This document shows, piece after piece, positions 16,317 through 23,869 of a stretch of 24,014 bases of DNA. A program made the position numbers and the translations under genes. The first letter of the stretch is position 1; every line of letters begins with the position of its first letter. Under the pieces are notes generated by a model. The model searched no databases. It had not been told where the DNA came from and saw only the letters and a list, made by a program, of their open reading frames with translations. The DNA is from an uncultured Lachnospiraceae bacterium (GTDB lineage: Bacteria; Bacillota; Clostridia; Lachnospirales; Lachnospiraceae): contig CAJUEI010000030.1 of assembly GCA_910585255.1 (NCBI GenBank), positions 1 to 24,014 of the forward strand. The letters run 5' to 3'.

Positions 16317-16418
16317 TTTAATTCCTCCTTCTATTTACAGGATAACTAATTTTCACCCTGATAATCACAACTATTGTTCTACTCTATGATATTCATTTCC
16401 TCTCTGTTTTGCTCTATC

Positions 16419-16448
16419 AAAAAAACCGTCCATTCTACAGGGCGGTTT
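16419..16448 (-). terminator. Riboswitch expression-platform terminator before dapA
   Basis: On the minus strand AAACCGCCC (16448-16440) pairs with GGACGGTTT (16431-16423) with one mismatch. It is followed by a run of T (complement of 16425-16419). It lies 20 bases downstream of the aptamer, as expected for a transcriptional off-switch. Confidence 0.85.
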
Positions 16449-16469
16449 CATGATTCTATCCTAACTCTT

Positions 16470-16645
16470 CATTCACTGTAGCACCCCATCACTTCTGATG
16501 ACAGTCATACAATTTTTCACTGTATGCCCAAAAGTGCTTCAGCAAGGATGTCACACTTTTTCGGCGTCTTTTCCTTTCAACTGCTTTCCTCTATCCCTAC
16601 CATATCCGGCAGCTTACTGATAAAAAACGCAACCTCTACGAAATC
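16470..16645 (-). ncRNA. Lysine riboswitch (L-box)
   Basis: On the minus strand the conserved core segments of the L-box appear in the right order. They are TAGAGGTTGCG (complement of 16638-16628), AGTAAGCTGCC, TTGAAAGG...GACGCCGAA, GGGCATACAGTG, ATGACTGTCATC and GGGGTGCTACAGTG (ending near 16474). These match the B. subtilis lysC leader pattern (AGAGGTGCG, AGTATGCC, GTCGCCGAAG, GGCCGTGCA, GGCTGTCAAG). It lies between a strong promoter and a terminator and ahead of dapA-dapB. Bound lysine should favour the terminator. Confidence 0.93.
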
Positions 16646-16659
16646 AATAACTTGTTTGG

Positions 16660-16688
16660 ATTATAACACTGTCTCTATAGGTTGTCAA
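16660..16688 (-). promoter_or_regulatory. Consensus sigma-A promoter of the dapA-dapB operon
   Basis: On the minus strand TTGACA (16688-16683) and TATAAT (16665-16660) are both perfect, with a 17-base spacer and a TG extension. Transcription should begin near 16653, at the foot of the riboswitch. Element B ends 51 bases upstream. Confidence 0.93.
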
Positions 16689-16739
16689 ATGCTTTTATAA
16701 AACCAGAGCATGTAAATTTATTAGGAGATTTTATTTCAA

Positions 16740-16978
16740 GGGGGACGCCAGAGAGCATTAGCGGTATCCTGTTCCGCTCTCCGAAAAGCAGAAGCTCTAA
16801 GACTTCTGAATTTCGGTGCATCCCACCGGACGGAACGGCACGCAATTCGCCTCTGCAGGAGGCTAAACACGTGCCTTTTTCGGGCACAAGTGCCCTCAAA
16901 TCCTAGAGATCAGCAGAAGTCTAAGAGCCTCTTGCTTTTCTCCGAAGTCACAGGATACCGCTAATGCTCTCTGGCTGT
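16740..16978 (-). repeat. Structured repeat element, copy B
   Basis: On the minus strand this copy has the shared ends ACAGCCAGAG and CTCTGGCGTCCCCC. Its outer arms are perfect 26-bp complements (16747-16772 and 16950-16975), with a sequence unlike copies A and C between the shared ends. The inner hairpin is GGGCAC/GTGCCC (16882-16895), again different from the other copies but fully paired. The two-tier hairpin (16837-16875) matches copy A. It faces the dapA promoter with its GTCCCCC end and points opposite to copy C. Confidence 0.85.
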
Positions 16979-17183
16979 ATTGTTCCGCAATTTACCTTTC
17001 TTTCCTTCTATTCCACTTTATTCCTGTTTTCTTCCTAAAGTTTCCTAGTCCATAAATTCGTAATCAATTATTGCACGGGAAATTGAAAAGAAACCGGAAC
17101 TAAAACAATACAACTTCTTTAATTTAAAAATAAAAATCCTCTATGGAGCAATGAATCAACTCGAAACTTACCAGCAGGAAAAG
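16979..17183. other. Spacer between elements B and C
   Basis: This stretch is AT-rich, with no promoter I can support. In the plus frame from 17064, a stop-to-stop reading (no ATG until 17151, no good ribosome binding site) gives a charged helical sequence that runs into element C and ends at 17237. It may be the remnant of a gene, but I cannot identify it. Confidence 0.3.
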
Positions 17184-17440
17184 ACAGCTAGAGTGAAAAA
17201 GGGCTCCCTTCTCGCTGTGACTTCGGAGAAAAGTTAGAACGTCTTATGCTTCTGTCAATCCATTAGGATTTTTTGCCATTTTCAAATGGCAAAAAAAGGG
17301 GTGTGTTTAGCCCGCTATACGGGCGAATTGCACCCCGATCCGTCCGGTTGGATGTATATAAATTCAGAAGCATTAGACGTTCTTACTTTTCGGAGAGCGG
17401 AACAGCGGGAAGGGAGCCCTTTTTCACTCTAGCGTCCCCC
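17184..17440 (+). repeat. Structured repeat element, copy C
   Basis: The ends are ACAGCTAGAG and CTCTAGCGTCCCCC; the shared GCC/GGC has become GCT/AGC on both sides, a compensated change. The outer arms (17187-17218 and 17402-17433) pair over 32 bases with a single G-U wobble. The inner hairpin arms are at 17269-17281 and 17284-17296. The two-tier hairpin has GGGGTG (17298-17303) with CACCCC (17331-17336) and GCCCG with CGGGC, keeping loop strands TGTTTA and GAATTG. It ends 19 bases from the purL stop and may serve as its transcript end. Confidence 0.85.
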
Positions 17441-17459
17441 TCTCCCCACTCTATTCTCC

Positions 17460-20400
17460 CTACCGGAAATACTCTACTCCAGATTCAAAGATCCTCAGAT
17501 CCTGTTCTCCATAAATATTGATTCCAACTGCAGTATCCCGCCGCTCTGAATGAGCCATCTTTCCAAATACCCGCCCATCTGGACTAAGAATTCCTTCTAT
17601 TGCTGCATAAGATCCATTCACATTCCACTCCTCGTCCATTGTAACCCGTCCATCCAAATCACAATACTGAGTAGCAACCTGTCCATTTTCAAATAATTTT
17701 TGAATCCACTCTTTCGAGGCAACAAACCTTCCTTCTCCATGAGAAGCCGGATTTGTATAAACTCCGCCTAACTTAGCCTGAAGCAGCCAAGGGGAATGAT
17801 TGGTTACTACTTTTGTATACACCATTTTAGAGATATGCCGATTAATCGTATTAAACGTCAAAGTAGGGGAATCTTTTGTCTGCCCGACAATCTCCCCATA
17901 AGGCACCAGTCCCAGCTTGATCAAAGCCTGAAATCCATTGCAAATACCCAGTACCAATCCGTCCCGCTCATTTAAAAGTTTCATAACCGCTTCCTGCAGC
18001 TTCTGATTCTGAAAAGCTGTAGCAAAGAATTTCGCCGAGCCGTCCGGTTCATCTCCCGCACTAAATCCGCCAGGAAACATTACCATCTGTGCCTGAGCAA
18101 TCACTTTTTCAAATACTTCTACTGATTCCCGAATATCCTCTGCCGTCAGATTTTTAAATACTTTTACCACTACATCAGCACCAGCCCGTTCAAATGCCCG
18201 TGTACTGTCATATTCACAATTGGTTCCAGGAAATACTGGAATAAATACGGTAGGTCTTGCTGTTTTATGCCGGCATACATAGACGGATTTTCCCTGATAA
18301 AGCGGCGACTCTACCAAATCGGATTCGTTTGAACTTTTTGTAGGAAAAACTTTTTCTAGTTTTCCTGTCCATGCCTCTAGTGCTTCTTCCATTGTAATTT
18401 CTATATCCCGATAGCAAAATACGTTCTTTGCACTTACTTTTCCAATCCGTGTATATGGTATGGAAAGCTGTTTTAAATGATCTTCTGAAATTTCTGCTAA
18501 AATGGTTCCAAACTCTGGTGCAAAGAAATCCTCCGGCGGCAGTTCTCCGTTTAATTCTACTCCCAGCCGATTTCCAAATGCCATTTTGCTAACCGCTGCT
18601 GCCACTCCCTTGGCATCACACACATAAGCCGAAACAATCACTTTCTCTCTAATTGCCTGTGTAATTCCCTGATAAAGCTGTATTACCTTTTCAAATACAG
18701 GTACCAGATAAGCATCGGTCTCTATCTGAAATTTTACTAACCAATTTCCTGCCTGTTTTAGTTCTGGAGTAATGACCTGAGAATAATTTGCTACATCTAC
18801 GGCAAAAGAAACTAATGTCGGCGGTACATCTATTTCATTAAAGGTACCAGACATACTGTCTTTCCCGCCAATAGAAGGCAGCCCAAACCCAATCTGTGCC
18901 ACATAAGCCCCCAATAATGCTGCAAAAGGCTGGCTCCACCGAGAAGGATTTTCGGTCATCCGCCTAAAATACTCTTGAAATGTAAAACGAATCTTCTGAT
19001 ACTCTCCTCCTGCTGCCACAATTTTAGCAACCGATTCTACAATCGCATAAATCGCCCCATGGAACGGACTCCAAGAAGAAAGATACGGATCAAATCCATA
19101 GCTCATCATTGTTACGGTTTCCGTCTTTCCTTTTAGTACCGGAAGTTTTGCTATCATGGTCTGTACTTCTGTCATCTGATACTTTCCGCCATAAGGCATC
19201 AGTACCGAACCGGCACCAATCGAGCTGTCAAACCGCTCTACTAACCCCTTCTGAGAGCATACATTCAGATCCTGTAAAAGGGAAAGCCATTCTTTCTTTA
19301 TATCTGTTACCTGTGGTTTTTTCAGATAATCTGGATTTTTTTCTGGCATTTCTACCAATACATCGGTCTCCTGATGTGCTCCATTCGTATCCAAAAATGC
19401 CCTGGAAATATTGACAATCTCTTTTCCTCTCCACTCCAAAACAAGTCTTGGCTCTTCTGTAACATAGGCAACTTCCACTGCTTCTAAGTTCTCTTCCGCT
19501 GCATAAGCTAAAAATGCTGCTACGTCTTTTGGATCGACTACAACCGCCATCCGCTCCTGTGATTCCGAAATCGCAATCTCGGTTCCGTCCAATCCGGCAT
19601 ACTTTTTAGGCACCAAATCCAAATTTACCCGAAGTCCGGCTGCCAATTCTCCTATTGCTACGGATACTCCGCCTGCACCAAAATCATTACATTTCTTAAT
19701 CAGACGGCTGACCTCTTCCCTGCGGAACAGTCTCTGAATTTTCCGCTCAGTAGGTGCATTTCCCTTCTGTACCTCTGCCCCGCAGGTTTCAATAGAAGCC
19801 TCTGTGTGCACTTTCGAAGATCCGGTTGCACCGCCGCATCCGTCACGCCCGGTACGCCCACCTAACAGAATAATTCTGTCTCCTGGATCGGAAGTTTCCC
19901 GAATTACGCTCTTTCTCGGTGCCGCACCCATTACCGCTCCAATCTCCATTCGCTTTGCTACATAATTTGGATGATAAATTTCTTTTACATAACCAGTAGC
20001 AAGCCCAATCTGATTTCCATAAGAACTATAGCCATTTGCCGCTCCACGCACCAGTTTTTTCTGAGGCAGTTTTCCCTTTAATGTCTCCCGAACCGAACCA
20101 GTTGGATCAGCAGCACCGGTTACCCGCATCGCCTGATAGACATAAGTCCGTCCAGAAAGCGGGTCACGAATCGCTCCGCCTAAACAGGTAGCAGCCCCTC
20201 CAAACGGTTCTATTTCGGTCGGATGGTTATGTGTTTCATTTTTAAAATTCACCAGCCACTCCTCTGTCTCCCCATCAATTTCTACTGGAACGACAATACT
20301 GCAGGCATTGATTTCCTCTGATTCTTCCTGATCCTCTAATTTTCCCTCTTTTTTCAATTTCCGCATTGCCATCAGTGCCAAATCCATTAAACAGACAAAC

Positions 20401-21212
20401 TTATCTTCGCGTCCTTTTAAAATCTCCGTTCGATCTCTCTGGTAGTCCTGATAGGCTTGTTCTATCGGTGCTTTAAAATATCCGTCCTCAAAAGTCACCT
20501 GCTTTAATTCGGTAGAAAATGTGGTATGGCGGCAGTGATCCGACCAATACGTATCCAGTACCCGAATCTCTGTCATAGAAGGATCTCGCTTCTCTTCTGT
20601 CCGAAAATAATTCTGAATATGAAGAAAATCTCGAAATGTCATAGCAAGATGAAATGAATCATATAATTCCTTCAGCTCCGCCTCTTCCCTATCCCGAAAT
20701 CCGTCTAAAATCAAAATATCCTTCGGCTCTTCAAATGCCGTTACCAAGGTATCTGGTTTTACAAAATCCGTCTCTCTTGAATCCACCGGATTGATACAGT
20801 AAGCCTTAATCCGCTCTAATTCTTCCTCTGTTGTCTCTCCCTCTATCACATAAGTAACCGCCGTCCGAATAATCGGCTCTTCATCCTCTTTCAAAAACCG
20901 CACACACTGTACTGCAGAATCCGCACGCTGGTCAAATTGTCCCGGTAAAAATTCTACCGAAAAACACCGATCCCCTTCTGCCAGATCAAACCGCTCCTGA
21001 TAGAAATCATCCACTGGAGGTTCCGAAAATACCGTACTGCATGCCTTTTTAAAAATCTCTTCCGAAATATGCTCCACATCATAACGAATCAAAACCCGCA
21101 CACCTGTTACGGTCTTAATTCCTAAATAACTTCTGATTTCTTCCTTTAATTCCTTTGCTTTCACTGCATACGGCGTCTTTTTCTCTACATATACTCTTTT
21201 CACTCCGCCCAT
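17460..21212 (-). CDS. purL: Phosphoribosylformylglycinamidine synthase, single-chain form
   Basis: The enzyme converts FGAR, glutamine and ATP to FGAM, the fourth step of purine synthesis. It has 1250 residues and joins the synthetase and glutaminase parts in one chain, the long form found in many Clostridia and in proteobacteria, unlike the PurSQL complex of Bacillus. The linker motif YWSDHCRHT is at 222-230 and NETHNHPTEIEPFGGA at 325-340. The class I glutaminase has the Cys1091 nucleophile in GICNGF, with H1221 and E1223 in AHSERR. GGAGG lies nine bases before the ATG. The gene appears to be alone, with neighbours not in the purine pathway. No ordinary terminator follows; element C begins almost at once. 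Confidence 0.97.
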   Translation of the reverse strand: MGGVKRVYVEKKTPYAVKAKELKEEIRSYLGIKTVTGVRVLIRYDVEHISEEIFKKACSTVFSEPPVDDFYQERFDLAEGDRCFSVEFLPGQFDQRADSAVQCVRFLKEDEEPIIRTAVTYVIEGETTEEELERIKAYCINPVDSRETDFVKPDTLVTAFEEPKDILILDGFRDREEAELKELYDSFHLAMTFRDFLHIQNYFRTEEKRDPSMTEIRVLDTYWSDHCRHTTFSTELKQVTFEDGYFKAPIEQAYQDYQRDRTEILKGREDKFVCLMDLALMAMRKLKKEGKLEDQEESEEINACSIVVPVEIDGETEEWLVNFKNETHNHPTEIEPFGGAATCLGGAIRDPLSGRTYVYQAMRVTGAADPTGSVRETLKGKLPQKKLVRGAANGYSSYGNQIGLATGYVKEIYHPNYVAKRMEIGAVMGAAPRKSVIRETSDPGDRIILLGGRTGRDGCGGATGSSKVHTEASIETCGAEVQKGNAPTERKIQRLFRREEVSRLIKKCNDFGAGGVSVAIGELAAGLRVNLDLVPKKYAGLDGTEIAISESQERMAVVVDPKDVAAFLAYAAEENLEAVEVAYVTEEPRLVLEWRGKEIVNISRAFLDTNGAHQETDVLVEMPEKNPDYLKKPQVTDIKKEWLSLLQDLNVCSQKGLVERFDSSIGAGSVLMPYGGKYQMTEVQTMIAKLPVLKGKTETVTMMSYGFDPYLSSWSPFHGAIYAIVESVAKIVAAGGEYQKIRFTFQEYFRRMTENPSRWSQPFAALLGAYVAQIGFGLPSIGGKDSMSGTFNEIDVPPTLVSFAVDVANYSQVITPELKQAGNWLVKFQIETDAYLVPVFEKVIQLYQGITQAIREKVIVSAYVCDAKGVAAAVSKMAFGNRLGVELNGELPPEDFFAPEFGTILAEISEDHLKQLSIPYTRIGKVSAKNVFCYRDIEITMEEALEAWTGKLEKVFPTKSSNESDLVESPLYQGKSVYVCRHKTARPTVFIPVFPGTNCEYDSTRAFERAGADVVVKVFKNLTAEDIRESVEVFEKVIAQAQMVMFPGGFSAGDEPDGSAKFFATAFQNQKLQEAVMKLLNERDGLVLGICNGFQALIKLGLVPYGEIVGQTKDSPTLTFNTINRHISKMVYTKVVTNHSPWLLQAKLGGVYTNPASHGEGRFVASKEWIQKLFENGQVATQYCDLDGRVTMDEEWNVNGSYAAIEGILSPDGRVFGKMAHSERRDTAVGINIYGEQDLRIFESGVEYFR

Positions 21213-21297
21213 ACAAACAAACCTCCATTCTATTCTTATAATCTAACAGCTTCCCCAAAAATAACTCTATCTATTTTTATGGCTGCCTCTGTTATTA

Positions 21298-21324
21298 AGC
21301 ATACCATAAATCTAATTATTACAA
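21298..21324 (-). promoter_or_regulatory. Possible purL promoter
   Basis: On the minus strand TATGCT (21303-21298) has a TG extension, and TTGTAA (21324-21319) lies 15 bases upstream, a short spacer. A 15-base dyad ATTAGTATTACTAAT at 21349-21363 lies just upstream and could bind a regulator. I see no purine riboswitch. Confidence 0.4.
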
Positions 21325-21387
21325 AAATGATAATATCTAATTGCAGTAATTAGTATTACTAATAGATCCGATTATCTGCAGATAAAT

Positions 21388-21438
21388 AAAAAAATTCGCA
21401 GACACTAAGAACTCTTTTCCTTTCCTACCGTCTGCGAA
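21388..21438 (-). terminator. Terminator of rny
   Basis: TTCGCAGAC (21395-21403) and GTCTGCGAA (21430-21438) form a perfect 9-bp stem. On the minus strand seven T residues follow. It lies 18 bases after the rny stop codon. Confidence 0.9.
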
Positions 21439-21456
21439 CTCCTTATTTAAAATCTT

Positions 21457-23013
21457 TTATTTCGCATAATCTACTGCTCTCGATTCCCGAATCACACTTA
21501 CTTTAATCTGTCCAGGATACTCTAATTCTGACTCAATCTGTTTTGAAATATCCCGTGCCAATAAAACCATATCTGCATCATTAATCTGTTCTGGAACCAC
21601 CATTACACGAATCTCTCTACCCGCCTGAATGGCAAATGACTTATCTACACCCTTGAAGTTATTCGTAATATCTTCTAACTGTTTCAACCTATTGGTATAT
21701 GTTTCTAATGTTTCCCGTCTTGCACCCGGCCTTGCAGCAGAAATCGTATCAGCCGCCTGTACAATACAAGAGATTAGGGAAGTGGTCTCTGCATCTCCAT
21801 GGTGGGATTCCACCGCATTAATTACTACTGCAGATTCCTTATACTTACGGCACAAATCTGCCCCAATCTGTACATGCGTCCCCTCCATTTCCTGATCTAC
21901 TGACTTACCGATATCATGTAATAAACCGGCTCTTTTCGCCATACGAATGTCCACACCAATTTCACTGGCAAGCAAACCAGCTAACTGTGCCACTTCAATC
22001 GAATGTTTTAATGCGTTCTGACCATAACTGGTTCTAAACTTCATCTTACCAAGAAGGCGTACCAACTCTGGATGAATTCCATGAACACCAACCTCTAAAA
22101 CAGCGGCTTCTCCTTCTTCCCGAATATTCTGTTCTACCTCCTTTTGAGCCTTTTCCACCATTTCTTCGATCCTTGCCGGATGAATCCTCCCATCCACAAT
22201 CAACTTTTCCAAAGCAATTCTTGCCACTTCTCTGCGAATGGGATCAAAGCCGGATAAAATTACGGCTTCCGGGGTATCATCAATAATAAGATCCACACCC
22301 GTCATGGTCTCTAAAGTACGAATATTCCGCCCTTCCCGACCGATAATTCTTCCTTTCATCTCATCATTAGGAAGCTGCACAACAGAAATCGTTGTTTCAG
22401 CCACATGATCTGCCGCACATTTTTGAATCGCTGTTACTACATATTCCTTCGCTCTTTTTGCTGCCTCTTCCTTCGCTCTACTGTCAAGCTCTTTTATCAT
22501 CTTGGCAGTATCTAGCTTTACTTCATCTTCAACAGTTTTTAATAGATATTCTTTTGCCTGTTCGGAGGTCAATCCAGAGATTCTTTCTAGTTCCTGTAAA
22601 CTCTTATCATGTAATTCATTGACTTCTGCACTCTTCTTACTCAATTCCTCCTCACGGGAAGAAATATTCGCTTCACGCTTCTCTAAAGAATCTGCTTTTT
22701 TATCCACTGCTTCTTCCTTACTCAATACGCGGCGTTCATATCTTTGAAGTTCTGCACGTCTTTCCTTTGTTTCTTTGTCCAGCTCATTTTTCGCTTTCAG
22801 ATTTTCTTCTTTTGCTTTCAATAGAGCTTCTCGCTTTTCGGTTTCTGCAGTTTTTCTTGCTTCATCTATAATTTCTCTTGATCGTTCTTCTGCACTTCCT
22901 ACTTTTGAATCATATACTTTCTGCCGATAGGAATTTGCAGCATACCAAGTAACGAAAGCAACAATAACGGCTACTACTAAAGCCACTATAACATAAGAAA
23001 TCATTTCCGTCAT
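21457..23013 (-). CDS. rny: Ribonuclease Y
   Basis: This membrane-bound endoribonuclease starts bulk mRNA decay in many Firmicutes. It has 518 residues, the usual length. An N-terminal membrane helix (about 5-25) is followed by a long charged coiled coil (about 35-200). A KH domain follows with GRIIGREGRN (221-230), then an HD domain with H337 in LKHSIE and the catalytic H366-D367 in LLHDIGK. AAGGAGG lies about ten bases before the ATG and can form a short hairpin AGGAG-GTG-CTCCT. The gene has its own promoter, which overlaps the recX stop codon, and a strong terminator, so it can be expressed apart from recX. Confidence 0.97.
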   Translation of the reverse strand: MTEMISYVIVALVVAVIVAFVTWYAANSYRQKVYDSKVGSAEERSREIIDEARKTAETEKREALLKAKEENLKAKNELDKETKERRAELQRYERRVLSKEEAVDKKADSLEKREANISSREEELSKKSAEVNELHDKSLQELERISGLTSEQAKEYLLKTVEDEVKLDTAKMIKELDSRAKEEAAKRAKEYVVTAIQKCAADHVAETTISVVQLPNDEMKGRIIGREGRNIRTLETMTGVDLIIDDTPEAVILSGFDPIRREVARIALEKLIVDGRIHPARIEEMVEKAQKEVEQNIREEGEAAVLEVGVHGIHPELVRLLGKMKFRTSYGQNALKHSIEVAQLAGLLASEIGVDIRMAKRAGLLHDIGKSVDQEMEGTHVQIGADLCRKYKESAVVINAVESHHGDAETTSLISCIVQAADTISAARPGARRETLETYTNRLKQLEDITNNFKGVDKSFAIQAGREIRVMVVPEQINDADMVLLARDISKQIESELEYPGQIKVSVIRESRAVDYAK

Positions 23014-23065
23014 TACAGGAGCACCTCCTTATTAAGTTTTCATTGTACAAGCATACAACATATCA

Positions 23066-23094
23066 ATTTTATACTTTTTTCGATACTATGTCAA
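23066..23094 (-). promoter_or_regulatory. Sigma-A promoter of rny
   Basis: On the minus strand TTGACA (23094-23089) and TAAAAT (23071-23066) have a 17-base spacer. The -35 box contains the recX stop codon. Confidence 0.75.
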
Positions 23095-23711
23095 GTATCT
23101 CTCGATTCAAATTCGTCTAGTTTTTTTCGAACTGCTTCATAAGAAAATCCCTTTCTTATAAAATATGCATAAAGTTTCTGCTTTTCTTCGGGGGTAATTT
23201 CCGAAAAATTAACATTTTTCTTTTGAATCAGCCGTTCCAGTGCCGCATCCTCCTGTGTTCCATCCTCTTCCAATTCCTCATAAAGGTTCTGATACATCTC
23301 TTTCCCAATCCCCCTCTGCTGCAGCTTATACTCCAGCTCTTTCCTGCTAAGCTGCTGCCCTTTCCCCCTAATAAAATTTTCCGCATAGCGAATATCATCA
23401 ATATAGTGATACTTTTTACCAAATGCAACAGCCGCTTCAATCGCTGTCTTCGGATAATACCCTGCCTCCAATTTTTCCCGAATCTGCCTTTCCGTTTTAT
23501 CCGAATCCTTTAAAAGATAAAGCATCCTTTCCCTTGCCCGTTTTATCAGCACTTGATCCAAAATCTCCTGATATACCAAATCATCCACTACTGCTCCCTC
23601 TTCAAGCTGATATTTTCTAACCTCTCCATTATAGAGAGCAAAACACTCTTCATTCTCCAAAACAATCTTCTTTTTCTTCTTGTCCAATTCCACTATACGA
23701 ATCACTTGCAT
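23091..23711 (-). CDS. recX: RecX-family regulator of RecA
   Basis: RecX binds RecA filaments and limits their activity. The protein has 206 residues, within the family range. After a beta-rich N-terminal part (about 1-50) there are three-helix RecX repeats. They are recognisable by ALIKRARERMLYLLKDSDKTERQIREKL-like spacing, by YHYIDDIRYAENFIRGKGQQLSRKELEYKLQQRGI, and by a third near FIRKGFSYEAVRKKLDEF. The ATG at 23711 is preceded by a weak GGGGG site eight bases upstream. A good promoter lies at 23771-23799. recA often lies next to recX in Clostridia but none is in the window. The next gene, rny, is often nearby too. Confidence 0.92.
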   Translation of the reverse strand: MQVIRIVELDKKKKKIVLENEECFALYNGEVRKYQLEEGAVVDDLVYQEILDQVLIKRARERMLYLLKDSDKTERQIREKLEAGYYPKTAIEAAVAFGKKYHYIDDIRYAENFIRGKGQQLSRKELEYKLQQRGIGKEMYQNLYEELEEDGTQEDAALERLIQKKNVNFSEITPEEKQKLYAYFIRKGFSYEAVRKKLDEFESRDT

Positions 23712-23770
23712 TTCAATACCCCCATTCTATAATCCTAAAACCCTTTTCTCTTCAACAAATCATTAGTCCT

Positions 23771-23799
23771 ATCATAACATATCACCATAAACTTCTCAA
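23771..23799 (-). promoter_or_regulatory. Sigma-A promoter of recX
   Basis: On the minus strand TTGAGA (23799-23794) and TATGAT (23776-23771) have a 17-base spacer and a TG extension. Element D ends 70 bases upstream. Confidence 0.75.
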
Positions 23800-23869
23800 T
23801 CACTATTCTAAATCATGATAATATAAAATCCCTATTGGGAAAGGAAATGTTTCAGGAAGGATTGAGGTG

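Noticed and set aside
16675..16906. Reading frames on both strands of element B
   Set aside because: Both arise from the paired arms of the repeat. They lack ribosome binding sites and conserved frames, and one overlaps the dapA promoter.
8743..17440. The repeat elements as an insertion sequence or simple MITE
   Set aside because: No transposase is present, I see no target-site duplication, and the outer arms differ between copies, unlike the fixed ends of a MITE. I leave mobility open.
8743..17440. The repeat elements as orphan retron msr-msd units
   Set aside because: Paired private ends and long hairpins are suggestive, but no reverse transcriptase is in the window and I could not identify a convincing branching-guanosine motif.
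17273..17521. Plus-strand reading frame across element C into the end of purL
   Set aside because: It has no ribosome binding site, overlaps purL antisense, and the related copies do not keep the frame.
21213..21394. Purine riboswitch before purL
   Set aside because: I looked for the conserved loop and core segments of the purine aptamer on the minus strand and found none.
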